64,000 bases of DNA from Martinezella lusitana (GTDB lineage Bacteria; Pseudomonadota; Alphaproteobacteria; Rhizobiales; Rhizobiaceae), in assembly GCF_010668395.1 (NCBI RefSeq), contig NZ_WUEY01000002.1, forward strand, positions 62,001-126,000, given 5' to 3'. Under the pieces are notes generated by a model. The model was given only the letters and a program-made list of their open reading frames with translations. It did no database searches and was not told the origin of the DNA. The position numbers and the translations under genes are program-made. Shown piece by piece: positions 19,129 to 29,926 of the stretch (position 1 is its first letter; each line of letters begins with the position of its first letter).

Positions 19129-20797
19129 GGGGCATTTCTTCAAGGATTCGAGACGCGTTGTTTGCAGCGGATTCCATCTCTCTGTTCCGACCTGGAACCG
19201 CGGCAACAAGCGCACGCGCGTAAACGGATTGTGGCGCCAGCAGAAGATCGGCGGTCGCGGCCTCTTCCACGATCAGTCCGTGCTGCATCACCGCAATGCG
19301 GTCGGCCACCCTGGCCGCCACGCGCAGGTCGTGGGTAATGAACACCATGGCGAGCCCGAGGTCGCGTTGAAGTTCGGCCAAGAGATCGAGGACCTGTGCC
19401 TGCACGGACACGTCGAGCGCGGAAACCGGCTCGTCGGCCACCAGCAGCCGCGGCTTTGGCATCAGCGCACGGGCAAGGCCGATGCGCTGGCGCTGGCCGC
19501 CGGAAAAGGCATGCGGCTTCCGATCGGCGGAGGAGGGATCCAGCCCTACGCGCAGAAGCAGCTCCGCCATGCGGGATTCGGCTTCTTCTCTCGATAGGCC
19601 GGCTTGCAGCACAGGTTCCGTCAGGATGCGACGGATGCTGTGGCGTGGATTGAGAGAGGATTGCGGATCCTGGAACACCATCTGCACGGCAGGCCGTCTC
19701 TCGCGCGTGAACAGCTCCCGAGCACGGCCTATCGCCTCGCCGGAAAGACGGAAGGTGCCGGCATCGCGTTCGACAAGACCGGTGATGACCTGCCCGAGAG
19801 TGGATTTGCCCGATCCGCTTTCACCGACCAGCGCAACCGTCTCGCCGACGCGCAATGTCAGATCGACACTCCTCAGCGCCTGTGTCGCCGGCCGGGCTGG
19901 GCCAAGGAAGCGGCGGCGGCTGAAATGGGTCTTGTCAATGCCCTCAAGCTCCAGCACTGGCGGCAGACCTGAAGGAAGCGGAGGGCGCCGGGCTTCAAGT
20001 TTCGGCACCGCGGCAAGCAGCCTCTGCGTGTAGGGATGGGCCGGCGCGGCGAGCAATTGTTCCGCGTTCCCCTGTTCGACGATCTCGCCGGCCTGCATGA
20101 CGACGATGCGGTCGGCGATGTCTTGTACCACGCCGAAATCATGGGTGATGAACAGCACGGCGAGCCCGTGACGGGCCCGCAGGTCGAGAATGAGCCGCAG
20201 GATTTCCGCTTGCGTCGTCACATCGAGCGCGGTGGTCGGTTCGTCGGCGATCAGGAGATCAGGCCCGCAGGCCATCGCGATGGCAATCGCCACGCGCTGG
20301 CGCTGGCCCCCTGAAAGTTCGTGCGGATAACGCCGGCCGAGCGTGCCCGGATCGGGTAGACGCATGGCGGCAAGAAGCTCTGCGATCCGTTCCGGCGGTG
20401 CTGGGTGGCCATGAGCCGTGAGCGCTTCCGCGATCTGCCGGCCGATGGTCAATAGCGGGTTGAGCGCCGTCATCGGCTCCTGGAAAATGTAACCGATCCG
20501 CGCGCCGCGCAGGCGCCGGAGCGCCGTTTCATTGAGAGAAAGCACATCCTCGCCCGCAAAGCGCAGGTTCCCCCGCTCGACCCGAAGGCCGTTGCCGGGA
20601 AGAAGGCCGGCAATGGCAGAGGCGAGCACCGACTTGCCCGAGCCGCTTTCGCCGACGACGCAGAGCACTTCGCCGCGCGCGATGGACAGGGTCGCGTTGC
20701 GAACGGCAAGCTCCCGCTCGCCGCCCTCCGGAAGCCGTATGTCGATATTTTCGATTTCGACCAGGGGTGCCGTCGCAGCGGATTGCGATTGGCTCAT
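19121..20797 (-). CDS. Peptide-type ABC transporter, fused duplicated ATPase (DppD-DppF/GsiA type)
   Basis: 558 residues containing two complete ATPase domains. Domain 1 has Walker A GESGSGKS at 49-56, LSGGQRQR and [12 protein letters not shown]. Domain 2 has GESGSGKST near residue 340, FSGGQRQR and [12 protein letters not shown]. The C-terminal oligopeptide-binding-type extension that follows each domain is present. The ATG at 20797 overlaps the permease stop (ATGA); the open frame runs further upstream but inside the permease gene. It energises the two permeases at 20794 and 21630. Confidence 0.92.
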   Translation of the reverse strand: MSQSQSAATAPLVEIENIDIRLPEGGERELAVRNATLSIARGEVLCVVGESGSGKSVLASAIAGLLPGNGLRVERGNLRFAGEDVLSLNETALRRLRGARIGYIFQEPMTALNPLLTIGRQIAEALTAHGHPAPPERIAELLAAMRLPDPGTLGRRYPHELSGGQRQRVAIAIAMACGPDLLIADEPTTALDVTTQAEILRLILDLRARHGLAVLFITHDFGVVQDIADRIVVMQAGEIVEQGNAEQLLAAPAHPYTQRLLAAVPKLEARRPPLPSGLPPVLELEGIDKTHFSRRRFLGPARPATQALRSVDLTLRVGETVALVGESGSGKSTLGQVITGLVERDAGTFRLSGEAIGRARELFTRERRPAVQMVFQDPQSSLNPRHSIRRILTEPVLQAGLSREEAESRMAELLLRVGLDPSSADRKPHAFSGGQRQRIGLARALMPKPRLLVADEPVSALDVSVQAQVLDLLAELQRDLGLAMVFITHDLRVAARVADRIAVMQHGLIVEEAATADLLLAPQSVYARALVAAVPGRNREMESAANNASRILEEMPHD

Positions 20798-21633
20798 CGC
20801 CCGCCTCCCGCTCCGCTTTTCGGATTCATCCAGCGTTCCAGGCCATCGCCGACCAGATTGAAGGCAAGCACTGTGAGAAAGATCGCCAGTCCGGGCAGGG
20901 TGGAGAGCCACCAGTTGACGCTGAAAGCGGTACGGCCGGATCCGAGCAGAAAACCCCAGGAGACGGCGTCACGATTGCCCAGTCCGAGAAAGCTGATGCT
21001 GGATTCGATCATGACCGCACCGGCAATGAGAAGAGAGGCCTGAATCATCACCTGCGGCAATACGTTCGGCAGTACATGCAGGAATGCGATGCGCAGATGC
21101 GACAGTCCGCTGACACGGGCGGCGCGGACCCAGTCGAGCCGACGCAGCGACAGCACCTCGGCGCGGACGATGCGCACGACCGGCGGCCAGGAGATGAGCG
21201 CAATCGCCAGGACGACGATGAGGCGGGTCGGTGACAGGATCGCCACGATGATGATCGTCAGCAGGAGCCCCGGAATCGTCTGGAAGAACTCGGTAATGCG
21301 CATCAGCACTTCATCGACGGCCGCGCCGAGATAACCGGCGGCAAGGCCGAGCGTCACGCCAAGGCCGATGGCAAGGCAGACGACGCTGAGCGCGACGGCA
21401 AGGGTGGCGCGGGCACCATGGACGAGGCCGGCGGCCAGATCGCGGCCGAGCATGTCGGTCCCCGCCGGGTAGCCGGGCGACAGCGGCGGCAGGTTTGGCC
21501 GCGCCACCATGCGCCAGGGATCCCCCGGATAAAGCACGTCGGCGAAAATGATGCAAAAGGCGAGGAGTGCGAGTACGGCGAAGCCGAACAGGACCGGCGC
21601 GCGGAGCAAGGGATGGCGCGGGCGGCGGATCAT
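20794..21633 (-). CDS. Peptide-type ABC transporter permease (DppC-like)
   Basis: 279 residues with about six membrane helices. An N-terminal helix is followed by the GTDMLGRDLAAGLVHGAR segment, which all DppC/OppC-like subunits share before the core, and by the EAA loop RAARVSGLSHLRIAFLHVLPN near residues 185-205. The start is taken at 21633, where ATG overlaps the stop of the upstream permease; longer readings run into that gene. It forms the heterodimeric channel with the DppB-like protein. Confidence 0.9.
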   Translation of the reverse strand: MIRRPRHPLLRAPVLFGFAVLALLAFCIIFADVLYPGDPWRMVARPNLPPLSPGYPAGTDMLGRDLAAGLVHGARATLAVALSVVCLAIGLGVTLGLAAGYLGAAVDEVLMRITEFFQTIPGLLLTIIIVAILSPTRLIVVLAIALISWPPVVRIVRAEVLSLRRLDWVRAARVSGLSHLRIAFLHVLPNVLPQVMIQASLLIAGAVMIESSISFLGLGNRDAVSWGFLLGSGRTAFSVNWWLSTLPGLAIFLTVLAFNLVGDGLERWMNPKSGAGGGR

Positions 21634-22664
21634 GTCCTCGCCTCCCGGTCGATCCTCGGGTCGATCATGCGGTAGGCCATGTCGGCGACGAGGTTGGCGA
21701 TGAGAACACCGAACGAGGAAAGGATGAACACGGCGATAAGGACGTTGTAGTCGCGGCTTGCAAGCGAATCGAAGGCAAGCCTGCCGATGCCCGGCCATGC
21801 GAAGACCGTCTCGACCAGGATCGAACCGCCGATCAACTGGCCGGCCTGCAAGGCCGCAACGGTGATCGTCGGCAGAAGCGCGTTTCGCAGGAGATGATCG
21901 CGCCAGACGAGCCAGGCCGGAAGGCCCTTGGCCCGGGCGGTACGGATAAAATCCATGTCGGAGATCTGCAGGAGCGCTGCGCGGCTGACCCGCGCGTGGA
22001 TCGACATGTAGTAGAGGCCAAGCGTCAGAACCGGCAGGACCATATGCGCGGCGAGATTGCCGAATGCCGCCCAGCCGCCCTTGGCTGCAGCCGAAGGGGT
22101 CTGCATGCCATAGGACGGCAACCAGCCCAGCTTCACGGCGAAGACGATGATAAAGACCAGCCCGATCCAGAACATCGGCATGGCGAAGAAGGCGACGGAT
22201 ATCGTCGTGACGATGCCGTCGATCGCAGAGCCCGGCCGGCGTGCTGCAAGGGCGCCGAGGCCCACACCCGCGACGATGGAAAAGACGAAGGCGGAAACCG
22301 TCAACAGCAATGTTGCCGGCAGTCTTTCCAGCACGATGTCGATCACCGGCCGCTGATCGCGATAGGAGGTGCCGAAGTCGAGCCTGACAATCGCCTGCAG
22401 ATAATGCCAGAGCTGCACGTCAATCGGACCGTCGAGACCGAGGTGCTGCCGGATTTCGGCGACGAACGCCGGATCGCTTCCACCCTGATCGCCTGCGAGC
22501 AGGAGGGCGGGATCGCCCGGGGCAAGGCGGACGAGCACGAATGTCAGGACGATGACCGCCAAGAGAATGAACCCGGCCTTGGCAAGCCGAAGCGACACGG
22601 CTTTGGCGAAGGCCAAGGCTGCTCCCTGTCCATGCACGCGACCGCGTTTAGACGTCTGGTTCAT
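21630..22664 (-). CDS. Peptide-type ABC transporter permease (DppB-like)
   Basis: 344 residues with about six membrane helices. It has the N-terminal VRLAPGDPALLLAGD motif and the large periplasmic loop between helices 1 and 2 that mark DppB/OppB subunits, plus the EAA loop RTARAKGLPAWLVWRDHLLRN near 235-255 and the closing MAYRMIDPRID. Start and stop overlap the neighbouring genes by ATGA at each side, so the transporter is translated as a coupled chain. Confidence 0.9.
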   Translation of the reverse strand: MNQTSKRGRVHGQGAALAFAKAVSLRLAKAGFILLAVIVLTFVLVRLAPGDPALLLAGDQGGSDPAFVAEIRQHLGLDGPIDVQLWHYLQAIVRLDFGTSYRDQRPVIDIVLERLPATLLLTVSAFVFSIVAGVGLGALAARRPGSAIDGIVTTISVAFFAMPMFWIGLVFIIVFAVKLGWLPSYGMQTPSAAAKGGWAAFGNLAAHMVLPVLTLGLYYMSIHARVSRAALLQISDMDFIRTARAKGLPAWLVWRDHLLRNALLPTITVAALQAGQLIGGSILVETVFAWPGIGRLAFDSLASRDYNVLIAVFILSSFGVLIANLVADMAYRMIDPRIDREART

Positions 22665-24256
22665 TTCCTGAGCCAGACCGATGCGAAGTTGTCGTCCGTG
22701 CCGAGCGCGGTCGTGATCAGATCCTGCACCCTGTCTCGATACAGGGTGGGGAAGACGATGTCATGGGTCCAGACCAGAGGCACGTCATGCGAGACGATCT
22801 GCTGCACCTTCGAGTAGATCTCCTTGCGCCTGGCTTCGTCGGGCTCGTGAGCGCCCTGATCCAGTAAGGCATCGACTTCCGGGTTGGAGTAGCCATTGAC
22901 ATTGGCGCCGGTCGTGCCGGCATTGTCGCCCTTGACCGTCTTGTAACCGTAGGAAATACCGATCGCCGGGTCGGCGGTCGTGTAGACGAAGTTCTCGGCG
23001 ATGTCATAGTCGAAGGTGGTTAGTCGTTTGAACCAGCCGGCAACGTCGGTGGAAACGATATCGACCTTGATTCCCACTGCGCCGAGAGCTTCGCGCAGAT
23101 ATTCGGCCTCGCGGGACCAGAGTTCGCCATAGGGAAGCGGGACCAGTTTCAATGTGAAGCGCGTGCCGTCCGGCCCCGGCTTGTAGCCGGCTTCGTCAAG
23201 CAGCGCCGCGGCCTTCTGCGGATCGAACGGGTAGACGGTTTCGACGCTTGCATCCTTGTAGACAGACAGGCTCGAAAACGGACCGTTGATGGGCTTGCCG
23301 AAGCCCGCGAAGATCGTGTTGATGATAAAATCGCGATCGATGGCCTGCGTGATGGCCTGTCGAACCTGCAGTTTCGCGAGGACCGGATTGCGGTTGTTGA
23401 GGTGAACATAGCCGATCGGTTGCAGATATTCCCAGCCGTCCTCGCGTGTCTTCACGCCCTCAAGCGCCGAAAGACGCGGGATATCGAAATTCTCGACATC
23501 GCCCGACCGCAGTGCGTCCACCTGGCCCGTCTCGAAAGCAATCGCTCGCGAATTTGCATCCGGTATGATCTGGAAATCGATTTCGTCGAGATAGGGTTTG
23601 CCGGCATCCCAATATTTGTCATTGCGCACGAGGCGGATCAGGCTGCCCTTCTTCCACTCCGCGAACTTGAACGGCCCTGTGCCGATGAATTCGGCATTGG
23701 CCGGCGCGTTACGGAAATCGGTGACGCCGACATATTTGTGCGCGGGAACAATGGCTGCGTTCAGCGAGCGAAGGAAAGCCGGATAGGGATTTTTCAGGGT
23801 AAAGACGACAGTTAGATCGTCCGGCGTTTCTATGCGGTCTATCTCGTTGCGCAGATCGCGCGAGCGGGCTTGCAGCGCAGGCAGGAAGTCATTGTAGCTG
23901 AAGGCGACGTCCTTGGAGGTGAAGGGCACGCCGTCATGCCAGGTAACGCCAGATCTGAGCTTGAACGTATAGGTCTTGCCGTCGGGCGAAACGGTCCAGC
24001 TTTCGGCGAGCCGCGGGATCGGCGCCAGATCCTTTTGGGCGTAGCTGACGAGCGAATCGTAAATCTTGTCGCCGACGAAGGTTGCCGGCCCGAGGCGATT
24101 GATGCCCGGGTTCAGGGAGATCGGTTCCGGCTGCACGATCAGGTTCAGCGTGCCACCCCTGTCTTCCGCAAAGGCGGCGCCGGAGACAAGCGCCAGCCCG
24201 AGCAGGGCGCCCAGAAAGCGCGAAGCCGTGTATCTCGAAAGTCCGTCGAAGGCCAT
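22661..24256 (-). CDS. Peptide-type ABC transporter substrate-binding protein (family 5)
   Basis: 531-residue DppA/OppA-like receptor. A Sec signal peptide of about 30 residues ends near GAAFAED. Family landmarks are GGTLNLIVQPEP, LAESWTVSPDGKTYTFKLRSGVTWHDG near residue 85, FNDFLPAL-like helices, YVHLNNRNPVLAKLQVRQAITQAIDR near 290 and the C-terminal PEVDALLDQGAHEPDEARR. It is the first gene of an operon that leads through two permeases and a fused ATPase to an SsuD-like monooxygenase, so it probably captures an organosulfur compound rather than a nutrient peptide. That ligand is inferred from context. Confidence 0.88.
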   Translation of the reverse strand: MAFDGLSRYTASRFLGALLGLALVSGAAFAEDRGGTLNLIVQPEPISLNPGINRLGPATFVGDKIYDSLVSYAQKDLAPIPRLAESWTVSPDGKTYTFKLRSGVTWHDGVPFTSKDVAFSYNDFLPALQARSRDLRNEIDRIETPDDLTVVFTLKNPYPAFLRSLNAAIVPAHKYVGVTDFRNAPANAEFIGTGPFKFAEWKKGSLIRLVRNDKYWDAGKPYLDEIDFQIIPDANSRAIAFETGQVDALRSGDVENFDIPRLSALEGVKTREDGWEYLQPIGYVHLNNRNPVLAKLQVRQAITQAIDRDFIINTIFAGFGKPINGPFSSLSVYKDASVETVYPFDPQKAAALLDEAGYKPGPDGTRFTLKLVPLPYGELWSREAEYLREALGAVGIKVDIVSTDVAGWFKRLTTFDYDIAENFVYTTADPAIGISYGYKTVKGDNAGTTGANVNGYSNPEVDALLDQGAHEPDEARRKEIYSKVQQIVSHDVPLVWTHDIVFPTLYRDRVQDLITTALGTDDNFASVWLRK

Positions 24257-24276
24257 AGATCCTAGTCCATTTATTT

Positions 24277-24295
24277 TCTATAGATTTGATAGATT
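24277..24295 (+). promoter_or_regulatory. TCTATA-N7-TAGATT motif, copy 1 (between the two divergent peptide-type transporters)
   Basis: TCTATA (24277-24282), seven bases, TAGATT (24290-24295), lying 21 bases before the start of the leftward binding-protein gene and about 310 bases before the rightward one. The same half-sites with the same 7-base spacing occur at 37147 and, inverted, at 43262. All three are promoter regions of sulfur-linked operons. The outer TCTA and TAGA form an imperfect inverted repeat, as expected of a dimeric regulator. The remainder of the 347-base gap (24257-24603) contains no gene. Confidence 0.6.
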
Positions 24296-24603
24296 TATGC
24301 AACGGAATACGATCGTTGGCGCGGTCGTTCCGTTCTAAAAAGCGCAATTTGTGGGGAAAATCGTTCTCCGCTTTCATGATGCGGCCGCCTGCCGTGACGC
24401 AGTCCATGCAGACGGTGATTTCGGCGATTGGCTTCGCGGCGTGGATGAGAGTATCTCAAAACGGCACGCTTTTTTCGACGAAAGCCAATTTTCGGCAGTT
24501 TATTTTCTTCGCGGGCAGCTCAATTGGAACGTTCCACCGTTTCAATTATACATAAAAACTATAGAAAATAAGGGGAAACAATCAAAGCCGAGGCAAACTC
24601 CCA

Positions 24604-26361
24604 ATGCATGTCACTGTCTTTCTCCGCGCCAGGCGGATCGCCGTTTCTTTTCTCGCGGCTTACACGGCCCTTTGCGCCCCGGCGTTTGCCGATGAGCCGA
24701 AATTCGGTGGCACGCTGCACATCGCCTCGCTTGAAGCCGATCTCGACGCTTTCGACCCGCTAACCGGCTACAGCATTGAATCCTGGGAAATTTTGCGTGC
24801 CACGACACGCCAGCTCGTCACCTATCCCGGTTCGCCGATCGGCCTCAAGGAAGATACCACCTTGGTGCCGGATCTGGCCAAATCCTGGGACGTCAGTCCG
24901 GACGGCAAGACCTATACGTTTCATCTGAAGGACGACATCTTCTTCTCGGGCTCTACCGAACGTAAGATCGTCGCCGGCGATTTTGTCTACGGCATAAAGC
25001 GCTTCTGCGACCCCAACAAGCAGGTCGCCGCCATCAATTATTTCAATCTCGTGCTGTCGGGCTTTGTCGAATACTGCAAGGATTTTTCCAAAGTGCCGAC
25101 CGGGGATCTGGCGGCAAGCAAGGCCTTTATCGATAGTCACGAGATTTCCGGTGTATCAGCCCCTGATGATAAGACCCTGGTGATCCATTCCGATACCAAG
25201 AACTACGACTTCCTCAATATTCTCTCGATGAATTTCGTGTCGCCGGTGGCGCCTGAAATCGCGTCGAAATATTTCCCGGACTCACTGGAATCGCGAAAGA
25301 ATCTACCATCGAGCGGGCCGTACTATGTTGCCTCCTACGATCAGGGCCAGAAGCTGGTCCTGAAGAAGGCCAAGAACTTCAAGCCGGAATCGGACGAAGC
25401 CCGCAAGGCCTATGTCGATGAGATCGATGTCGATTTCACCGCCAACAGCGAAGATGCAGTCGTTCAGAAGATTCAGACCGGGGAGGCCGATCTCTCGCTC
25501 TATCTCGACGCGCCTCCGCGTGGCACCATCCAGCAATATGTATCTAAGAATAGCCCCTACCTGCACGCGACCAACAGCGGCTCGGCCAACTTCATCACCA
25601 TAAACGCGCAGAAGAATGTCACCAGCGAAGGTATCGAGGCGTTGCGCAAGCCGGAGGTGCGCCAGGCCTTGTCCTATGCGGTCAATCGCGCCCATCTGGT
25701 TCAATCGCAAGGCGGATCGATCGCGGCCGTACCTCTGTCGCAGATCATCACCTCCACCATCTCGGGCTACGAACAGTTCGATCCTTATCCGACTGCAGGC
25801 AACAAGGGAGATCCGGCAAAAGCGAAGGAGCTTTTGGCGAAGGCCGGTTATCCTAATGGCATCACGCTCGACGCGCTCTATCGTACCAACGCACAGAACG
25901 AAACGATTGCGGTCACTCTCAAGGAGGATTTGGCGGCTGCTGGCATTACGCTGAACCTAATCCCGGCACCTGCCAGTGGATGGCGGGCTTACATTCAGGA
26001 TCCGAAGTCGCGTTGGGACGTGTTCCTGAACGGCAGCTTTTCACCCGATTGGCAAGGTCCGAGCACGCGAATGCTGCTCGGTGGTTGGCTGAACTCGGAT
26101 GCCGCGCCGTGTGGCACCGGAAATGTGTATGCGATTTGCTATAGCAATCCGGAGTTGAACAAACTCGCCGCCGAAGCTTATCCGTCCGACAATGCGACCC
26201 CACTCTGGACCAAAGCGGACAAGATCGTATCAACCGATCTGCCTTGGATCCCGCTCTTCGAAAAGCGCAAGATCGCCATCACGTCGGACCGCGTCACCCA
26301 CTGGACCTGGTCTTCGCTCGCGGTGCAGGCCGACATCACCAACATCGCGGTGAAGAACTAG
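24604..26361 (+). CDS. Peptide-type ABC transporter substrate-binding protein (family 5)
   Basis: 585-residue periplasmic receptor with a Sec signal of about 29 residues ending at APAFADE. Family landmarks are FGGTLHIASLE, LAKSWDVSPDGKTYTFHLKDDIFF near residue 95, NFITINAQKN and LRKPEVRQALSYAVNRAHLVQ near 350, and the C-terminal DLPWIPLFEKRKIAI. It differs clearly from the 24256 receptor and carries several cysteines in mature positions (CDPN, YCKD, PCGTG, ICYSN), so disulfides are possible. It begins an operon ending in an SfnB-like and two luciferase-like proteins; an organosulfur ligand is therefore likely but inferred. Confidence 0.88.
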   Translation: MHVTVFLRARRIAVSFLAAYTALCAPAFADEPKFGGTLHIASLEADLDAFDPLTGYSIESWEILRATTRQLVTYPGSPIGLKEDTTLVPDLAKSWDVSPDGKTYTFHLKDDIFFSGSTERKIVAGDFVYGIKRFCDPNKQVAAINYFNLVLSGFVEYCKDFSKVPTGDLAASKAFIDSHEISGVSAPDDKTLVIHSDTKNYDFLNILSMNFVSPVAPEIASKYFPDSLESRKNLPSSGPYYVASYDQGQKLVLKKAKNFKPESDEARKAYVDEIDVDFTANSEDAVVQKIQTGEADLSLYLDAPPRGTIQQYVSKNSPYLHATNSGSANFITINAQKNVTSEGIEALRKPEVRQALSYAVNRAHLVQSQGGSIAAVPLSQIITSTISGYEQFDPYPTAGNKGDPAKAKELLAKAGYPNGITLDALYRTNAQNETIAVTLKEDLAAAGITLNLIPAPASGWRAYIQDPKSRWDVFLNGSFSPDWQGPSTRMLLGGWLNSDAAPCGTGNVYAICYSNPELNKLAAEAYPSDNATPLWTKADKIVSTDLPWIPLFEKRKIAITSDRVTHWTWSSLAVQADITNIAVKN

Positions 26362-26377
26362 GCAGTGGCGTAGTTTG

Positions 26378-27988
26378 ATGTCCGTCTTTTCCGTAAATGA
26401 TCTACGAGTTCGCTTCGGCGGTGTCCAGGCGGTGAGGGGTGTCTCCTTCGCCGTCGAAGCCGGAAAGACGCTTGCAATTGTCGGCGAGTCCGGGTCGGGC
26501 AAGAGCGCCAGCCTTCTCGGCGCGACGGGGCTCGTGCCGGCTTCCGCCGTGGTGGAGGGCAGCGTGCGGCACTGCGGCCGGGAGATCCTCGGTCTGCCCC
26601 ATAGGGAATTACGCAGGCTTCGCGGCGCGAAGATCGGTTTCGTCTTCCAGGATCCGCTCAGTAATCTGCACCCCTTGAAGACGATCGGCGAGCAGATCGG
26701 CGAGGCGATCTCGGTTCATGGCGGAGTTGGTCGCAGGGAGAGGCGCGAGCGCGTGCTGGCGCTTCTCGACAATGTCGGTATTGCCGATCCGCAGGCGCGG
26801 CTCGCGGACTACCCACGCCACCTTTCCGGCGGCATGCGCCAGCGGGTGATGATCGCCATCGCCATCGCGCTCGATCCAGGACTGATCATTGCGGACGAGC
26901 CGACGACGGCTCTCGACGTCACCGTTCAGGCGGCCATTCTCGATCTTCTCAAGCGTCTGCAGCAGGAGCACGGAACCGCGCTGATTTTCGTCAGCCACGA
27001 TCTCGCGGTCGTGTCCGACATTGCCGACGACGTTGTCGTCATGCGCGAAGGCGTCGTCATCGAGAAAGCGCCTGCGGCCGAGATCTATCTCCGGCCACGG
27101 CAGGATTATACCCGGGAATTGTTGGGTGCGGCGCGCCTCGGCGGCCCGAAGACCTACGCGGCGGCCGGAGGCCGGGAAGCGTCCCGCCCTTTGCTTGCCA
27201 TGCATGGAATTGCCCGTTCCTTCGGCACGCGTTCGGTACTCGATGACGTCTCCTTCACCATAGGCGAAGGAGAGATCCTCGGCCTCGTCGGTGAGTCCGG
27301 CTCCGGCAAATCGACCATAGGGCGGCTGATCGCCGGTCTGGACCGGCCCGACGCGGGTCTGATCAGCTTGCGGGGAAGGGACTATTCCCAGCCCGGATCC
27401 GGCGGCGTCCTGCTGCAGGGCGATCTGCGCAAGGCTATCCAAGTGGTGTTTCAGGATCCCTATGCCAGCCTCAATCCCAGACGGCGGATCGAGGCCATCC
27501 TTTCCGATCCCTTTGTCATTCATGGCTCCATCGGCAAGGCGGAACTGCGCGAGAAAGTGAAACAACTCGTGGCCGACGTGGAACTGCCGGAAGAGATTCT
27601 GAACCGGTTGCCGTCGCAATTGTCCGGCGGGCAGCGGCAGCGGGTCGCCATTGCGAGAGCGATCGCGCTCCGGCCCTCCCTGATCGTTGCCGACGAACCG
27701 GTTTCCGCCCTCGACATCACCACCCAGGCAAAGGTCATCAGGTTGCTCTCCCGGCTTCGCGACAAGCTCGGAGTCTCCTTCCTGTTCATTTCACATGATC
27801 TTGGCGTCATCGGCGAGCTATGCGACCGGGTGATCGTGCTGGAAAAGGGACAGATCGTGGAAACCGGCCAGACGCGACAGGTCTTCAGGCGCCCGGTCCA
27901 CGACTACACTCGACGGTTGCTCGCATCCATTCCAGGAAACAAGCGTCTATCGGCCGATGCAGAGCTTGAAGAGGTGAGCCATGGCTGA
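26378..27988 (+). CDS. Peptide-type ABC transporter, fused duplicated ATPase
   Basis: 536 residues holding two ATPase domains: Walker [10 protein letters not shown] near residue 38, LSGGMRQR and [12 protein letters not shown] in the first; GESGSGKST near 308, LSGGQRQR and [12 protein letters not shown] in the second. The ATG at 26378 follows a short gap after the binding protein; a TTG one codon earlier is open but unlikely. Its stop overlaps the next permease by 8 bases. Confidence 0.92.
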   Translation: MSVFSVNDLRVRFGGVQAVRGVSFAVEAGKTLAIVGESGSGKSASLLGATGLVPASAVVEGSVRHCGREILGLPHRELRRLRGAKIGFVFQDPLSNLHPLKTIGEQIGEAISVHGGVGRRERRERVLALLDNVGIADPQARLADYPRHLSGGMRQRVMIAIAIALDPGLIIADEPTTALDVTVQAAILDLLKRLQQEHGTALIFVSHDLAVVSDIADDVVVMREGVVIEKAPAAEIYLRPRQDYTRELLGAARLGGPKTYAAAGGREASRPLLAMHGIARSFGTRSVLDDVSFTIGEGEILGLVGESGSGKSTIGRLIAGLDRPDAGLISLRGRDYSQPGSGGVLLQGDLRKAIQVVFQDPYASLNPRRRIEAILSDPFVIHGSIGKAELREKVKQLVADVELPEEILNRLPSQLSGGQRQRVAIARAIALRPSLIVADEPVSALDITTQAKVIRLLSRLRDKLGVSFLFISHDLGVIGELCDRVIVLEKGQIVETGQTRQVFRRPVHDYTRRLLASIPGNKRLSADAELEEVSHG

Positions 27989-28931
27989 CCGCATTCAGTC
28001 CGTCGCCGCCCTGGCGCCTTCCGACCCGTCTCCGTCGCCGCTCACCCTGCTTTTGAAGCGCCTGTGGCGCGAAAGGGCGGTGCGCGCCGGCGCCATCATC
28101 GTTGGCTTCGTACTGCTGGCAGCGCTGTCGGCGCCCGCGGTCGCCAATCTCCTGGGGCACGGTCCGATGGAACAGTTCCAGGATACGGCGCTCGATGAAA
28201 TGGGATTGCCCACGGGCCCGACACTCGACTTTCCTCTCGGAGCCGATGGAAACGGCCGCGATGTGCTGGTCAGAACCCTTTACGGTGCGCAGGTTTCGCT
28301 CATCGTCGGCATTCCGGCGACAACGATCGCGATGATCATCGGTACGGCCATCGGCCTGGTCAGCGGCTTTTTCGCGGGCCGAACGGATCGTATCATTTCG
28401 CAGGCCATAGACGTCGCTCTCTCTTTTCCCTTCGTAGTGACGGCACTCAGCCTTTTGTCGCTCAACCGAGGGGGAACGGGCCAGCCGATCGTTCCGCCGG
28501 TCATCGTGGTGATCCTCGTCATTGCCTTGTTTTCCTGGGCCTATTTTGCCCGCCTCACGCGAGGGCTCGTGGTGGAACTGCGCACCAGTCCGATGGTGGA
28601 AGCCTCGCGCACGATCGGCGCGTCATGGGCGCGCATCATCTGGTTCGATATCCTGCCGAACATCCTGCCGACGATATTTGTTTACTGGGCCGTGCAGCTG
28701 CCCGCCAATATCGTCGCGGAGGCGACCCTCTCCTTCCTCGGTCTTGGCATTCAGGCGCCAATGCCCAGTTGGGGCAATATGATCGCGGAAGCGCAGCGGA
28801 CGTCCCTCTATCAGAACCAGCCCTGGTTTCTGGCAGGGCCCGGCCTCGCCCTGTTCCTGACGGTGGTGGGCTTCAATACGTTGAGTGCCGGGCTGCGAAC
28901 CGTGCTCGATCCCCATCATAGAGGCGCGTGA
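27981..28931 (+). CDS. Peptide-type ABC transporter permease (DppC-like)
   Basis: 316 residues, about six helices. DppC-like landmarks are the GADGNGRDVLVRTLYGAQ segment (the LGRD variant here reads NGRD) and the EAA loop EASRTIGASWARIIWFDILPN near 205-225, followed by EATLSFLGLGIQAPMPSWGNM. It overlaps the ATPase gene by 8 bases (ATGGCTGA) and the next permease by 4. In this operon the permease order is C before B, reversed from the leftward operon when both are read from the binding protein. Confidence 0.9.
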   Translation: MADRIQSVAALAPSDPSPSPLTLLLKRLWRERAVRAGAIIVGFVLLAALSAPAVANLLGHGPMEQFQDTALDEMGLPTGPTLDFPLGADGNGRDVLVRTLYGAQVSLIVGIPATTIAMIIGTAIGLVSGFFAGRTDRIISQAIDVALSFPFVVTALSLLSLNRGGTGQPIVPPVIVVILVIALFSWAYFARLTRGLVVELRTSPMVEASRTIGASWARIIWFDILPNILPTIFVYWAVQLPANIVAEATLSFLGLGIQAPMPSWGNMIAEAQRTSLYQNQPWFLAGPGLALFLTVVGFNTLSAGLRTVLDPHHRGA

Positions 28932-29926
28932 TCATGGTGAGCCGGCTTGCTTCCACCGCCGTGCGTTCGCTCTCGACGCTCGTCATCGTCCTCATCCTCT
29001 CGTTCTTCATCACCAGGATCGCCTATCGCAATCCCGCCGCGATGCTGGCGCCGCGCAATGCGACGCAGGAAACGATTGACGGCGTCGCGAGAGCGCTTCG
29101 CCTCGACGAGCCCTGGTATCTGCAGCTTTGGCACTACCTGTTCCGCGGTCCGGACATCCAGGGCGCGCCGATGGGCTTGATGCACTGGCCACCGGCTCTT
29201 GGCTTTTCCTTTCGCAAGCAGGCGCCCGTCACGGATCTTATCCTCGCCAAGGCTCCGGTAACGCTCTCATTGGCCTTCGGCGCGGTGATCATCTGGATGA
29301 CGATCGCCATCATTTCCGGTGTTGTCGCGGCGCGCTGGCATGGCCGGCTCGTCGACCACCTACTCGCCTTCCTCGCCTATGTCGGCCTTTCGGTTCCAAC
29401 GTTCCTCAGCGGTATCCTGATCTCCTATTTCTTCTTCTTCCAGCTGTCGAACCACGGCGTTTCATGGTTCCCCAGCAGCGGCTACGTTCCCTTGAGCGAG
29501 GACCCGCTGCAATGGGCGCGACATCTGGTGCTTCCGTGGGCGACGCTCGCGATTGCGGAGATCGGGATTTTTCAGCGCATGGTCAGGGCGAGCATGCTCG
29601 ACGTGCTCGGGCATGATTTCATCCGCACGGCCCGGGCCAAGGGCGTGCCCGAGCACCGGATCTATTTCTCCCATGCTCTGAAATCGGCGTTGAATCCGAT
29701 ACTAACGCTCGGCGGGCTGGAGCTTGCCTCCATCATGGGGGGCGCAATCGTGACGGAAACGATCTTCGGTCTGGATGGAGTTGGCCGCATGGCGATCACT
29801 GCCGCTCTGGATGGCGATTTCCCCGTCGTCATCGGCACGACCATCTTTGCCGCCGCCGCTTTCATCCTCACGACCCTCGCGGTCGACCTTGTCGCGCTGT
29901 GGCGCGATCCGGCAAATCGAAACTGA
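28928..29926 (+). CDS. Peptide-type ABC transporter permease (DppB-like)
   Basis: 332 residues, about six helices, with a DppB-type long periplasmic loop after helix 1 (YRNPAAMLAPRNATQETID) and the EAA loop RTARAKGVPEHRIYFSHALKS near residues 235-255. The GTG at 28928 overlaps the previous stop (GTGA); an ATG two codons later is also possible. The C-terminus ends in the usual VDLVALWRDP. With 27981 it forms the membrane channel. Confidence 0.9.
   Translation: MIMVSRLASTAVRSLSTLVIVLILSFFITRIAYRNPAAMLAPRNATQETIDGVARALRLDEPWYLQLWHYLFRGPDIQGAPMGLMHWPPALGFSFRKQAPVTDLILAKAPVTLSLAFGAVIIWMTIAIISGVVAARWHGRLVDHLLAFLAYVGLSVPTFLSGILISYFFFFQLSNHGVSWFPSSGYVPLSEDPLQWARHLVLPWATLAIAEIGIFQRMVRASMLDVLGHDFIRTARAKGVPEHRIYFSHALKSALNPILTLGGLELASIMGGAIVTETIFGLDGVGRMAITAALDGDFPVVIGTTIFAAAAFILTTLAVDLVALWRDPANRN

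Noticed and set aside
24547..24565. TATACA-N7-TATAGA, a possible degenerate copy of the sulfur motif before the rightward transporter operon
   Set aside because: Only one half-site matches well; the other agrees at three of six bases, too weak to count as a fourth copy.
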